Part shown: positions 15,801 to 23,293 of the stretch, one piece after another | How positions within the stretch are numbered: the stretch's first letter is position 1 | How the letters are laid out: each line of letters starts with the position of its first letter | Assembly (NCBI RefSeq): GCF_018383585.1 | Contig: NZ_JAHAMK010000017.1 | Coordinates: forward strand, 1-39,499 | Reading direction: 5' to 3' | Length of the DNA: 39,499 nt | Origin: Microvirga sp. 3-52 | GTDB lineage: Bacteria; Pseudomonadota; Alphaproteobacteria; Rhizobiales; Beijerinckiaceae | Program-made: the position numbers and the translations under genes | Notes under the pieces: model-generated | The model's database searches: none | What the model was told of the DNA's origin: nothing | Seen by the model: the letters and a program-made list of their open reading frames with translations, nothing else

Positions 15801-15830
15801 AGCGCCCTCAATGGGCGCTTTTTCTTGTTT
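15801..15830 (+). terminator. Rho-independent terminator after the 100-aa gene
   Basis: AGCGCCC (15801-15807), loop TCAAT, GGGCGCT (15813-15819), then a T-rich run (TTTTCTTGTTTT). The seven-pair GC-rich stem with a T-tract is typical. Confidence 0.85.
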
Positions 15831-16109
15831 TGGGTGTCCCTTGGCATCATTGGCTGAAGCTTAGAAGGAGCGACAGAGAGCCTCACGAACGTTGAAGTGT
15901 GTTCCTTTGTATCTTTTGCCTCGGAGGTGATCGGCCAATACTCGCCCGTCGTAAGACATTTCGGCTTTATGCCCGTGATCACGGAGATGTGACTGCATGC
16001 CACGGTCGGGATAGTCCTTCTAACGGGACCACTGTCTGGAATCCGACAGACGAAGCCCTCTCAACCTGTTAATTTTCTCTTAACAGAAGAAATTAAGCAG
16101 GGGGTACGC
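15831..16109. other. Upstream region of LuxR-type gene 1, with inverted repeat
   Basis: No protein-coding frame of quality is seen between the terminator and the regulator gene. CTGTTAA-N7-TTAACAG, a perfect inverted repeat, lies at 16066-16086, 23 bases before the ATG at 16110. It could be an operator, possibly for autoregulation. Confidence 0.5.
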
Positions 16110-16883
16110 ATGACCGCGCACACGCTGACGCTTGTACATGATCGCTCGTCGGACACAAACACGTCGTCCACCATTCATACCAAAGCAGTCCCAACGGCGC
16201 TCATCTGTGACAACCTCCTCTTACGCTCAGGGCTTCAAACCATCCTCCGGGGAACGTCGTTTGCGCTTGTCGAGGCGGCGTCTGCCACTGGGCCAGGACG
16301 GCTCCAGCCAGCAGCTTCGACGCCTGCCCTGGTCATCGTCGATGCCAGTCAGAGCAGCGGTCGTGTGCTGGAGGTGATCAAGCAGGCCAGAGAACATTTC
16401 CAGCAGGCGCGGATCGTAGCTCTGGCGGATCAGTTCGATCTCAGCGTTGTGCGGTCCATACATGAGGCAGGGGCGAACGGCTTTTGCTTAGCCGCGAGTG
16501 CCTCCGACGTTCTGATCAAGTCGCTTGAACTGGTGATGCTCGGGGAGACTGTCTTGCCCTTCGAGGTTGTGCGTTCCCTCCTGGGCGGGGCTTCCCAGAA
16601 CCGGGAGCAGCCGCTCCAGGGCAGCAGGGCAGAGCCGAAGCTGTCTGACCTGAATGCTTGCAAACTCTCGGCGCGAGAAAAGGAAATCCTGGGATGCTTG
16701 ACGCAAGGGGAGCCGAACAAGGTCATTGCGCGCAAGCTCGACATCACGGAAGCCACGATAAAAGTCCATGTTAAAGCTATCCTGCGCAAGGTCGGGGCCG
16801 CTAATCGCACCCAGGCGGCTATGTGGGCGTCTCAGCGCCTGCCGCATCAAGGTGAAGCGCCTATGAGTGCCCGAGGCGGCTGA
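16110..16883 (+). CDS. LuxR/NarL-type transcription regulator with degenerate receiver, paralogue 1
   Basis: 257 residues, ATG at 16110 with AGCAGGGGG upstream. Residues 28-160 are receiver-like: ALICDN for the first strand, LVIVDAS with an Asp in the phosphorylation position, and GANGFCLAAS, where the conserved Lys of active receivers is missing. Residues 190-250 are a LuxR HTH: LSAREKEILGCLTQGEPNKV, then IARKLDITEATIKVHVKAIL RK. The DNA-binding part is intact, with all usual contacts. No sensor kinase is adjacent. The protein therefore probably does not use a standard phosphorylation cycle. It is clearly related to the genes at 29746 and 31059. The gene downstream overlaps or directly abuts its stop. 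Confidence 0.85.
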   Translation: MTAHTLTLVHDRSSDTNTSSTIHTKAVPTALICDNLLLRSGLQTILRGTSFALVEAASATGPGRLQPAASTPALVIVDASQSSGRVLEVIKQAREHFQQARIVALADQFDLSVVRSIHEAGANGFCLAASASDVLIKSLELVMLGETVLPFEVVRSLLGGASQNREQPLQGSRAEPKLSDLNACKLSAREKEILGCLTQGEPNKVIARKLDITEATIKVHVKAILRKVGAANRTQAAMWASQRLPHQGEAPMSARGG

Positions 16884-16884
16884 G

Positions 16885-17364
16885 GTGAAGATCGCGGTGG
16901 GAGATGAGGTCCGCGTTCACCTCCATCCCGCCGGTCCATGGAAGAGTTTCTCTGAGGGGGTGGTCAGGCGGGTGGATGTGACCACGCCGGAAGGACGCTT
17001 CTTCGTGCTTGAAGTCAAAAGTGAGGTCCTTCTCGACCAGCCGCACCGGATTAGGCCCGACTTCCACGATTACGTCGAGTATGAGTGCCGGAATGATTTC
17101 CCTGGCAGGATCGAGGTCTTGTCCGCCGCACCCGATGCGGAGCCAGAACCTTCGCTCGATCTAACGTTGATGGACCTATGGGAAGAGACCAAGCAAGAAG
17201 CCAACGATCCGCCCCCGATTAACGCGGAGACCCGCGCATGGACTGAGGTCGAACAAATCCCTGAAGCCGACGCTGCGTCCGAACCAACTCAGGTTGAGAT
17301 TGACCGTCAGCCTGCCCCAGCACGTTCTGGCCTGATCGCTACCCTGTTTGGACGGAAAGAATGA
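16885..17364 (+). CDS. Hypothetical protein, co-transcribed with LuxR-type gene 1
   Basis: 159 residues from the GTG at 16885, two bases after the stop of the regulator. A GTG at 16867 inside the regulator is another possible start. The first 85 residues look like a small beta-barrel (VGDEVRVHLHPAGPWKSFSE, then GVVRRVDVTTPEGRFFVLEV and a YVEYE strand), reminiscent of SH3- or KOW-like folds, but no family is certain. The rest is acidic and disordered (EPEPSLDLTLMDLWEETKQE). The last ten residues (SGLIATLFGRKE) have a short amphipathic end. Tight coupling suggests that it works with or is controlled with the regulator. Confidence 0.65.
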   Translation: MKIAVGDEVRVHLHPAGPWKSFSEGVVRRVDVTTPEGRFFVLEVKSEVLLDQPHRIRPDFHDYVEYECRNDFPGRIEVLSAAPDAEPEPSLDLTLMDLWEETKQEANDPPPINAETRAWTEVEQIPEADAASEPTQVEIDRQPAPARSGLIATLFGRKE

Positions 17365-17404
17365 TGATTGAGGCAGGCTTTGCGTGGAAGGGACTCCGTG
17401 AATG

Positions 17405-17695
17405 TCAAACTCCAGGTACAGCCCAGACATCCAGTTCGCCTGCGCCCTCGCGCAGTTTCTTCACTTCCGCATACTCTGGTGAGTGCCAGACGGATCGGAT
17501 CGCCTCCATAGACGGGAACTCGAATACCACGAGTCGTCGCCCGTCATAGGAGCCCTCCAAGACCTCGACTGGACCGCCCCGGACGAGATAGCGTCCGCCG
17601 TGTTGAGCGAACAGTTCAGCCACCTTCTGGCGGTATTCAGGCCAACCCTCCTCACGGGTGATCTTGATCTGCACGATCAGGTAGGCGGCAGACAT
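17405..17695 (-). CDS. DUF1330 family protein
   Basis: 96 residues, ATG at 17695 (MSAAYLIVQIKITREEGWPE). The sequence has the typical features of DUF1330, a ferredoxin-like dimeric barrel: AYLIVQI at the start, the YRQKVAELFAQHGGRYLVRG segment, VLEGSYDGRRLVVFEFPSME and the SPEYAEVKKLREGAGELDVW end. The usual length is 95-100 residues, so it is complete. The biochemical role of the family is not established. It converges on the regulator operon and is divergent from the RidA gene. Confidence 0.9.
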   Translation of the reverse strand: MSAAYLIVQIKITREEGWPEYRQKVAELFAQHGGRYLVRGGPVEVLEGSYDGRRLVVFEFPSMEAIRSVWHSPEYAEVKKLREGAGELDVWAVPGV

Positions 17696-17837
17696 AGCCT
17701 GTTCTCCATTCCGGTACTGCCATTCTCAATGCTGAAACCGGTTCCGTCGAGGAAAAGGCGAGCCTTCTATCCGCAAGAGTTCTTGGGACGACTCCACCTT
17801 GTCAGTCAGAGTGAAGCGTCTGGAAAGGGTGCTGGCC

Positions 17838-18230
17838 ATGTCCAAAGAGATCATCGAAGTGCCTGTTCTCTCACAGGGCGTCCGCGATGTCGGAGTTCCT
17901 CTCTCACTGGTGACAAAGGCCAATGGCTTTGTCTTCGTGTCCGGGACGCCACCCTTCGACCTGGAAACGGGCAAGTTCATCCGAGGCGATATCGAGGCTC
18001 AGACCGAAGCCTCGCTCAGAGCAGTTCAGCACTGCCTGGAGAGCGCTGGCACCTCGCTCGATAAGGTGGTGATGGTGCGCGTCTACGCGAGCAATGCGGG
18101 GTTCTATCAAACGATCAATCGGGTCTATGCTCGCTTCTTTCCGGAGAACCCGCCCTCCCGCACCTTTGTGCCGGTGGCCTCATGGCCGATGGAATTCGAC
18201 ATCGAGATCGAATGCGTCGCCGTCGCTTAG
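17838..18230 (+). CDS. RidA (YjgF/UK114) family protein
   Basis: 130 residues from the ATG at 17838 (MSKEIIEVPVLSQGVRDVGV). An upstream GTG/ATG frame adds 13 residues outside the family. RidA proteins hydrolyse reactive enamine/imine intermediates. Seen here are FVFVSGTPPFDLETGKFIRG, IEAQTEASLRAVQHCLESAG, VVMVRVYASNAGFYQTINRV, the PPSRTFVPVA segment with the Arg that binds the carboxylate of the substrate in active members, and the ending MEFDIEIECVAVA. The length is normal. The Arg in PPSRT suggests the active RidA type, although some subfamilies lack deaminase activity. Confidence 0.9.
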   Translation: MSKEIIEVPVLSQGVRDVGVPLSLVTKANGFVFVSGTPPFDLETGKFIRGDIEAQTEASLRAVQHCLESAGTSLDKVVMVRVYASNAGFYQTINRVYARFFPENPPSRTFVPVASWPMEFDIEIECVAVA

Positions 18231-18324
18231 ATCACCATGCTGATCATCCGTTCACGCAGTTGCCTTGTTTCCGCCGCATCCACCAGTAGCCTGAAAGGAT
18301 AAGCTCAGAGGCCGATCCTATCCC

Positions 18325-18609
18325 ATGAAAAAGCTCACCTTTGTCGTTGACGAACGGGAGTTGAGTACCATCCGTGCCGCCCTTCTCCTGCTCCAGGAGC
18401 AAGTTGATGCCCTTCCGGAGGACCTCGCGGAAATGATAGCCGCGCATGAAAAGCCCATGACGGCGTCCGAGATCGAGCATCTCAGCCTTCGCCTTGGTGG
18501 GGCAACGAGCCCAACCTCAGGCCATCTTCAGCAGCCATATTCTCATCTTGATTGCACCGTGAAGGTTAAGCGCCTTCCTGGAGTCGCTGTCGCTCACAGC
18601 CCCACCTGA
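18325..18609 (+). CDS. 94-aa hypothetical protein
   Basis: 94 residues, ATG at 18325. The first 58 residues (MKKLTFVVDERELSTIRAAL, then LLLQEQVDALPEDLAEMIAA and MTASEIEHLSLRL) form a compact helical domain with good coding bias. The last 35 residues look less constrained. The family is unknown to me. It lies 155 bases upstream of the second 128-aa gene and has no counterpart at the same place in copy A. Confidence 0.6.
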   Translation: MKKLTFVVDERELSTIRAALLLLQEQVDALPEDLAEMIAAHEKPMTASEIEHLSLRLGGATSPTSGHLQQPYSHLDCTVKVKRLPGVAVAHSPT

Positions 18610-18696
18610 GCCCTCAATCTATACGGCGGTCTGAGTTATGAAGTAACTTTGTTGTAGACGGCGACGGCTCATGCCTCCAGTGCCACCCCCGCACTT

Positions 18697-18879
18697 CTCG
18701 CTCCTGAAGCATATGCGCAGCGCTGAGCCCGACGTGACCTCATCTCTTGTTAACGGGATTCGGCGATGACTCCAGTGCAGCCGATCCGGCGAACGAGAGC
18801 GAAGATGGATCAACATCGTCTGGAACTGGTATTGGAACACAGCGACAGCGGCTCCTCAGCTATCGACCATTTTGTCGAA
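18697..18879 (+). repeat. Copy 2 of the 183-bp near-identical direct repeat
   Basis: This segment matches 8402-8584 without gaps and with two mismatches. It spans about 70 bases upstream of, and the first 38 codons of, the 128-aa gene at 18766. The sharp borders point to gene conversion or to a constrained regulatory element. Confidence 0.9.
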
Positions 18880-19152
18880 TCGCACTCTCGAACGGCTGCT
18901 CTGCCTCCTGCCGTTCCCGCTGAGCCAGCATTCGGCCCATCCCGCTCACATAGGGTTTGGCGGATGATGAACGCGTTAGTTGATGCGGTGCCCGAATGGG
19001 CCGACCAAGATACGTTCGAAGCCGACCGGACGAGGATGCTCCAGTACGGCCTCTCTATCGGGATGACCCTGGAACAACTTTACACCCTCTCTGATCCCGA
19101 TACGATCTTAGGGCTGTGGACGGCGGCTGAAGCACAAAATGTAGAGGTGTGA
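18766..19152 (+). CDS. 128-aa hypothetical protein, module copy B
   Basis: 128 residues, ATG at 18766 (MTPVQPIRRTRAKMDQHRLE). It is the paralogue of 8471-8857. The first 38 residues match but for one (Thr for Met at residue 10). The middle differs, and the C-terminal domain is conserved in pattern: SHRVWRMMNALVDAVPEWAD, then GMTLEQLYTLSDPDTILGLW. It converges on cyclase B, whose stop is only 20 bases away. There is no known domain. The conserved pairing with the cyclase in both copies is the best clue to its role. Confidence 0.7.
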   Translation: MTPVQPIRRTRAKMDQHRLELVLEHSDSGSSAIDHFVESHSRTAALPPAVPAEPAFGPSRSHRVWRMMNALVDAVPEWADQDTFEADRTRMLQYGLSIGMTLEQLYTLSDPDTILGLWTAAEAQNVEV

Positions 19153-19172
19153 GGAACAGGGCGAAAATCCCG

Positions 19173-20945
19173 TCACTCTGGGAGGCCAGCCATCTTCAGA
19201 CCTTCTCGAAGATGGGTAATCTGCTCCTCTCCGAGCGGTGGAAATGGCAGTGTGCTGATCCTTCGGTTAGGGAGCACCTCCAGCAATCCTGAAAGGGCAG
19301 CTTGGGCCGCTGCGATATCCTTGAGTTGGGCATGGCTGGCAGCGAGGAGAGCCCACCCAATCCACCAATTCGCCCGTCGAGCAACACTATGTTGCGCCCA
19401 GTCACGAGCGCTCTGGTAGTCCTGCTTGGAGTAGTAGGCGACAGCCAGCGCGGTATAGCGGAAGAAGATGCTGGGATCGCGTGGATTGAGCCGAATGGCA
19501 ATCTCCACGGTACGGATGCTCTCATCAGATCGACCCTGCCAAGCCAGAGTAGTCCCCAAACTGCCATAGGCGAGAGAGAAGTTCGGGTTGATCTCTAAGG
19601 CTTGCTCATAGGCAGAGATCGCGTCCTCACGCCGTCCGAGCAGTCCCATCAGCACGTTTCCGTAGGTCCACTGGGTGTACTCGTCACGGTCATCAAGCCG
19701 CATCGCTTCACGAGCTTCAGCAATGGCCTCTTGCCGCATTGCATCCGGGTCGGAGGCAAATCCCATATAGACGAGGTGGTAGGTTGCAGTGGCGACGATC
19801 TGTGGTCCCTTGGGGCTGGCGGGGTCATGGCGCTTGATGGCAAGCCCAATCTCACGAGCCCTTTCCAGGCTCTCGCGGCTCAACTGATAGATGTTCCTCC
19901 ATCCACGTTTCGCCATATCCCAGGTGTGAAAGTCAGGGTGCTCGTGCCGCTCTGCTATGAGCCCCTCGTTGAGAACCACCTGTGTTTGGGTCGATGCGAC
20001 GATGCTGCGTGTGATGTCGTCCTGGACATCGAAGAGGTCCGCCAGAGGGCGGTCGTAGCGGTCACCCCAGATGTGATTGCCTGTGCTCGCCTCCAGAAGA
20101 TGAACGTTGACGCGGACCCGTTCGCCAGACCTCCTTACGCTGCCTTCGACGACGTATTGGACGCCCAGTTCGCGACCGACCTGTCTCACATCGGGATTGG
20201 TGCCCTTGTAGGTGAAGGTGGAGTTTCGAGCGATGATGAAAAACGCGCTGATCCGCGAAAGCTCCGTAATGATGTCCTCTGTAATCCCTTCAGCAAAGTG
20301 ATCCTGTTCTGGGTCTCCATTCATGTTCGTAAAGGGAAGGACGGCAATGGATGGCTTATCGGGAGGGGAAAGCGCCTTGGCAGGCGTAGCCTGGGTGCTG
20401 GGTGGAGCGACCTTGGTTAGGGTAACCGCAAAAGCCCGAATGGGCTCCTCGATGTTCTTGACCTTCTGTGGTCCAAGTTCGGTAAAGCCGACCGGAACGA
20501 CCTTTCGCACATAGCCATAGGCGGATTCCGAAATGCAGATGCCACCCGGATCAGCAATGCTTTGGAGTCGCGCGGCGATATTTACACCGTCTCCAAGCAG
20601 GTCGCATCCCTGGACCATCACGTCGCCGACATGTATTCCGATCCGGAAAACAAGACGGCGTTCTACACGAGCGTCTTGGTTGGCATACGCGAGGGCTTCC
20701 TGCACCGCCACGGCACACTGAACGGCATCCACTACGCTAGGGAACTCGGCCAAAACGCTGTCACCCGCCGTGTTGGCAATCCTCCCGCGATGATGAGCAA
20801 TAAGGCGGTCCATGATTTTGCGACGAGAACTAAGGGTCTGGAGTGTGCCGACTTCGTCCCGCTCCATCAGGCGCGAGTAGCCCGCCACGTCAGCCGCGAA
20901 GATAGCTGCGAGCCGCCGTTCGACCTTATGCTCCTGCCGATCCAT
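19173..20945 (-). CDS. Class III adenylate/guanylate cyclase with TolB-like and TPR regions, copy B
   Basis: 590 residues, ATG at 20945. The cyclase domain (8-185) has LAAIFAADVAGYSRLM and NTAGDSVLAEF with both metal Asp residues and LLGDGVNIAARLQ with the Asn/Arg pair, so it should be active. A TolB-like segment follows (IAVLPFTNMNGDPEQDHFAE, GVQYVVEGSVRRSGERVRVN), then TPR-like repeats in the last 250 residues (AISAYEQALEINPNFSLAYG, and DESIRTVEIAIRLNPRDPSI). There is no membrane segment. The upstream 60 bases share blocks with the same region of cyclase A (GGACACCTCACC, TTCCCTCTGAAA), so regulation is probably shared. The TPR part differs strongly from copy A. Confidence 0.9.
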   Translation of the reverse strand: MDRQEHKVERRLAAIFAADVAGYSRLMERDEVGTLQTLSSRRKIMDRLIAHHRGRIANTAGDSVLAEFPSVVDAVQCAVAVQEALAYANQDARVERRLVFRIGIHVGDVMVQGCDLLGDGVNIAARLQSIADPGGICISESAYGYVRKVVPVGFTELGPQKVKNIEEPIRAFAVTLTKVAPPSTQATPAKALSPPDKPSIAVLPFTNMNGDPEQDHFAEGITEDIITELSRISAFFIIARNSTFTYKGTNPDVRQVGRELGVQYVVEGSVRRSGERVRVNVHLLEASTGNHIWGDRYDRPLADLFDVQDDITRSIVASTQTQVVLNEGLIAERHEHPDFHTWDMAKRGWRNIYQLSRESLERAREIGLAIKRHDPASPKGPQIVATATYHLVYMGFASDPDAMRQEAIAEAREAMRLDDRDEYTQWTYGNVLMGLLGRREDAISAYEQALEINPNFSLAYGSLGTTLAWQGRSDESIRTVEIAIRLNPRDPSIFFRYTALAVAYYSKQDYQSARDWAQHSVARRANWWIGWALLAASHAQLKDIAAAQAALSGLLEVLPNRRISTLPFPPLGEEQITHLREGLKMAGLPE

Positions 20946-21025
20946 GGGACCCTCGGCGCATTTTCAGAGGGAATTGTGCTGCTGGGCGGGTGAGGTGTCC
21001 AGCCTCCACACATGATAAGAAGTGA

Positions 21026-21057
21026 TCCAACAGCTACGCTGCTAAGCTTCTGTTGGA
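21026..21057. other. Inverted repeat between NTF2-like B and cyclase B
   Basis: TCCAACAG (21026-21033) pairs with CTGTTGGA (21050-21057), eight perfect pairs with a 16-base loop. On the minus strand it follows the NTF2-like gene and precedes cyclase B, and CACTTCTT follows, so it may act as a weak terminator or attenuator. It lies at the same place as the hairpin at 10763-10790 of copy A. Confidence 0.5.
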
Positions 21058-21079
21058 AGTGGGAGAGCGGTCATCTAAG

Positions 21080-21526
21080 CTACTTGTTTGTGTTCCAGAT
21101 ATCGGTGGCGAGTTTCCAATCACTCCCGACCTTCTCCCAGATCACCACATACTTGCCAGAAATCTCCTGAGGTTGTGACCCCTTCGTGCGGAACGAGAAA
21201 GTGCCAATCTCCTGGGCTGCTTCAGGGCCGAGTGACTTCACTTCAACGGTTGTCAGCTTGCCATTGCCAAGCTGCTCGGCAGCGCCCTTCCAGAACGCCT
21301 GAATGGCAGTCCTGCCCTTCATCATCTCGGCCCCAGGCGGCAGGATGACGGCCTCGTCGGTGTAAAGGGTGGCAACTCCTGCTGCATCACCCGCATTGAA
21401 GGCTTGGGCAAACTTGTCGCTCAGGCTCTGGATGGTTGCCTTGTCCTGCGCCATGGCGGGAGCCGAACCACTCAGGCAAATGGCTGTCACTAAGGTAAGA
21501 ATCCGCACGGCCTTTCTCCCTCCCAT
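21080..21526 (-). CDS. Secreted NTF2-like (SnoaL/DUF4440-type) protein, copy B
   Basis: 148 residues, ATG at 21526. Residues 1-27 are a signal peptide (ILTLVTAICLSGSAPAMAQ), so the product is periplasmic. The mature part shows the SnoaL-like pattern: IQSLSDKFAQAFNAGDAAGV, then ATLYTDEAVILPPGAEMMKG, RTAIQAFWKGA and a final VVIWEKVGSDWKLATDIWNT. This family is close to DUF4440 proteins with unknown ligands. It lies upstream of cyclase B on the same strand with a 134-base gap holding a hairpin. In copy A the counterpart has the opposite orientation and low identity. Confidence 0.85.
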   Translation of the reverse strand: MGGRKAVRILTLVTAICLSGSAPAMAQDKATIQSLSDKFAQAFNAGDAAGVATLYTDEAVILPPGAEMMKGRTAIQAFWKGAAEQLGNGKLTTVEVKSLGPEAAQEIGTFSFRTKGSQPQEISGKYVVIWEKVGSDWKLATDIWNTNK

Positions 21527-21655
21527 TCACTTGCGCGATCAACCTAACACTGCTGGAGCCGCCTGCCACCCGAGTGCATGTACCTATTCAGGATGAGGTG
21601 TTCCCTTACGGCTCAGTGTGGTTCCATGCGGCATCAACTGAAAGGGGCGAAGTCA

Positions 21656-21793
21656 ATGGCTGGTAAATCTCGCGCGAGACCCTCGTTCAAGAAGCACACC
21701 AAGCGCTATCGGGAGATGATTGCCCCAGCCAAGGTGCTCGAAGGGCAGAGGAACCTCACCAAGAAGCGGCGATACGCCAACCGTCACGGTTAG
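21656..21793 (+). CDS. 45-aa basic protein, module copy B
   Basis: 45 residues, MAGKSRARPSFKKHTKRYRE to NLTKKRRYANRHG, with GAAAGGGG upstream of the ATG at 21656. It is identical to the copy at 12808 at 38 of 45 positions, and most changes are conservative (K/R, V/M). No domain is known. As in copy A it is followed by the convergent PRC-barrel gene, so the pair is a stable part of the module. Confidence 0.75.
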   Translation: MAGKSRARPSFKKHTKRYREMIAPAKVLEGQRNLTKKRRYANRHG

Positions 21794-21822
21794 CTGCGAC
21801 GCCTCATTGTCTGGAGCAATCC

Positions 21823-22440
21823 TCAGCGGGTGGTTCTGAACTCGGGAGCCGTTCGCAACTCATCCTTGGTGACACTCATTATGAAAACGGCATGATCAGG
21901 GGTGGAGCGACTCCCGGCAGGAGCCACTTGCCCCAGTCCTGAAGTTCCTGGTGCGCCAGGGGCCGGTGTGTTGGGTGCGGCAGGACTGCTTCCTGCTGGC
22001 ACTGCCGCTGTTCCTGTTGCCGCCGGTGAGGCGACGGTACCGCCGCCAGGGCTGGTTCCCGCCAGTCGGGCCTCGCCTGTTGTTGTGCCGGTGGCAGCGC
22101 CACGTGGCTGGGTCTCGAACCTGATCTCCTCGAACGGCACCGCTATGCCGCGCTCGCCAATCCCCAGATAGCCACCCACTCCGATCACCACCGCTTGTAC
22201 TTTGCCGCTGCTATCGAAGATCAGTTCGCTGATATCGCCGATTTTGTCGCCGTTGTTGCTGCTGTAGACATGCAGTCCCTCCAGATCAGAAGCTCGCCAC
22301 TGATCCGGGTGTAACTTGATAATCCATCCACCTGCACTGGACTGCGGTGAAGGGGGTGCAACCTGTCCTGTTTGTGCCAAGGCTGGGGCCGTAATCAGGA
22401 CTACCCCAAGGAAGGGCATCAGGAGATGGTGGGGACGCAT
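21823..22440 (-). CDS. Secreted PRC-barrel domain protein, copy B
   Basis: 205 residues from the ATG at 22440 (MRPHHLLMPFLGVVLITAPA). A signal peptide ends near ALAQ. The PRC-barrel is WRASDLEGLHVYSSNNGDKI, GDISELIFDSSGKVQAVVIG, VGGYLGIGERGIAVPFEEI. A Gly/Pro/Ala/Thr-rich linker follows (GTSPGGGTVASPAATGTAAV), then the conserved end HAVFIMSVTKDELRTAPEF. It is clearly the paralogue of 12974-13600. Unlike copy A, no operon partner precedes it and I see no EcfG motif, so the two copies are likely regulated differently. Confidence 0.8.
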   Translation of the reverse strand: MRPHHLLMPFLGVVLITAPALAQTGQVAPPSPQSSAGGWIIKLHPDQWRASDLEGLHVYSSNNGDKIGDISELIFDSSGKVQAVVIGVGGYLGIGERGIAVPFEEIRFETQPRGAATGTTTGEARLAGTSPGGGTVASPAATGTAAVPAGSSPAAPNTPAPGAPGTSGLGQVAPAGSRSTPDHAVFIMSVTKDELRTAPEFRTTR

Positions 22441-22653
22441 TTCACCCTCCAGAAACAGCAAACGCTGCGCTTGAGAGGCCCAGGCACAAGACAGCGACAG
22501 TGTTGGGCTGAACGACATCAGCATCTAACCGTCACAGCATGTGGAACAAGCTTAAAGTTCGTGCAGAAGGTGAAAGCCAAAATGCTGCTTCATTGATGCT
22601 CTACCTGGAAGGGCAGTGTCTCAGAGCGATGAACATCAACGGAGGCTGGTCTG

Positions 22654-22821
22654 ATGCTAAAGCCCTTCTCGCAATACCTGACGGCTGTCGAGGAGCACCT
22701 TCCCTCCGAGCACCACAAATTGCTGCAAAGCACTCTCTATCTCGCGCTTTTGGACTGGTACACCGATGGCATTGAACCCATAGAAGCCGCTGCTCGGATC
22801 AGACATGCGGTGACGGGATAA
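22654..22821 (+). CDS. 55-aa hypothetical protein
   Basis: A 55-codon frame begins with ATG at 22654, with GGAGG eight bases upstream, and ends with TAA at 22819-22821. The product (MLKPFSQYLTAVEEHLPSEH, then HKLLQSTLYLALLDWYTDGI and EPIEAAARIRHAVTG) is a plausible small helical protein with an acidic middle. It has no known motif. The ribosome binding site and the amphipathic pattern favour a real gene. Another small gene with a strong site follows 64 bases later. Confidence 0.55.
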   Translation: MLKPFSQYLTAVEEHLPSEHHKLLQSTLYLALLDWYTDGIEPIEAAARIRHAVTG

Positions 22822-22885
22822 AATCGGGCAACCGAGCACTGCGATCACCGTTCACCTGAAGGATGGTATGCCCTCGGAGGTGATC

Positions 22886-23098
22886 ATGACGGGTGTAAAG
22901 CAGCCTAACCAGGACACGGGTCTCGAAAATCTGAGTGTCAACAGCAGCCGACGCAGCGGTGTGAACGAAGGTGGCACCGGCAACCCAGCCCATGAGCATG
23001 GGAAGCTCAACGCAACCGAGAGTGCGAAGGTGCCGGATCAGCAGATACCAGTGGAGCAGTCGCCAGAGATCGACGATACGGAGGGGCACCCGACCTGA
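22886..23098 (+). CDS. 70-aa hydrophilic hypothetical protein
   Basis: 70 residues from the ATG at 22886 (MTGVKQPNQDTGLENLSVNS), chosen for the near-perfect GGAGGTGA just upstream. An in-frame ATG at 22868 is less likely. The protein is hydrophilic, rich in Asn, Glu, Pro and Gly, and probably disordered (GTGNPAHEHGKLNATESAKV, PDQQIPVEQSPEIDD). It has no signal or known domain. The strong translation signal suggests that it is made in quantity. Confidence 0.55.
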   Translation: MTGVKQPNQDTGLENLSVNSSRRSGVNEGGTGNPAHEHGKLNATESAKVPDQQIPVEQSPEIDDTEGHPT

Positions 23099-23267
23099 AC
23101 AAGGCTTATCGATCTTAAATTTTTTGAGTGTCTCAAGACCGGGGGAGGGTGGCCGCTGGTCAAACACTGCTGGTCCGCAGCAGCGTATACTTTAGTCGCA
23201 AATGAATGCTCCCTCGGGCTGAACACCTTGCCCCGTCCTTGAGAGTGTTACTAAACGAGAACACCCA

Positions 23268-23293
23268 AGAAAAAAGGCCGCTAAAAAGCGGCC
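23268..23293 (-). terminator. Terminator of the sRNA
   Basis: On the minus strand GGCCGC (23293-23288), loop TTTTTA, GCGGCC (23281-23276), then TTTTTTCTT. It is a strong rho-independent terminator that forms the 3' end of the sRNA. Confidence 0.85.
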
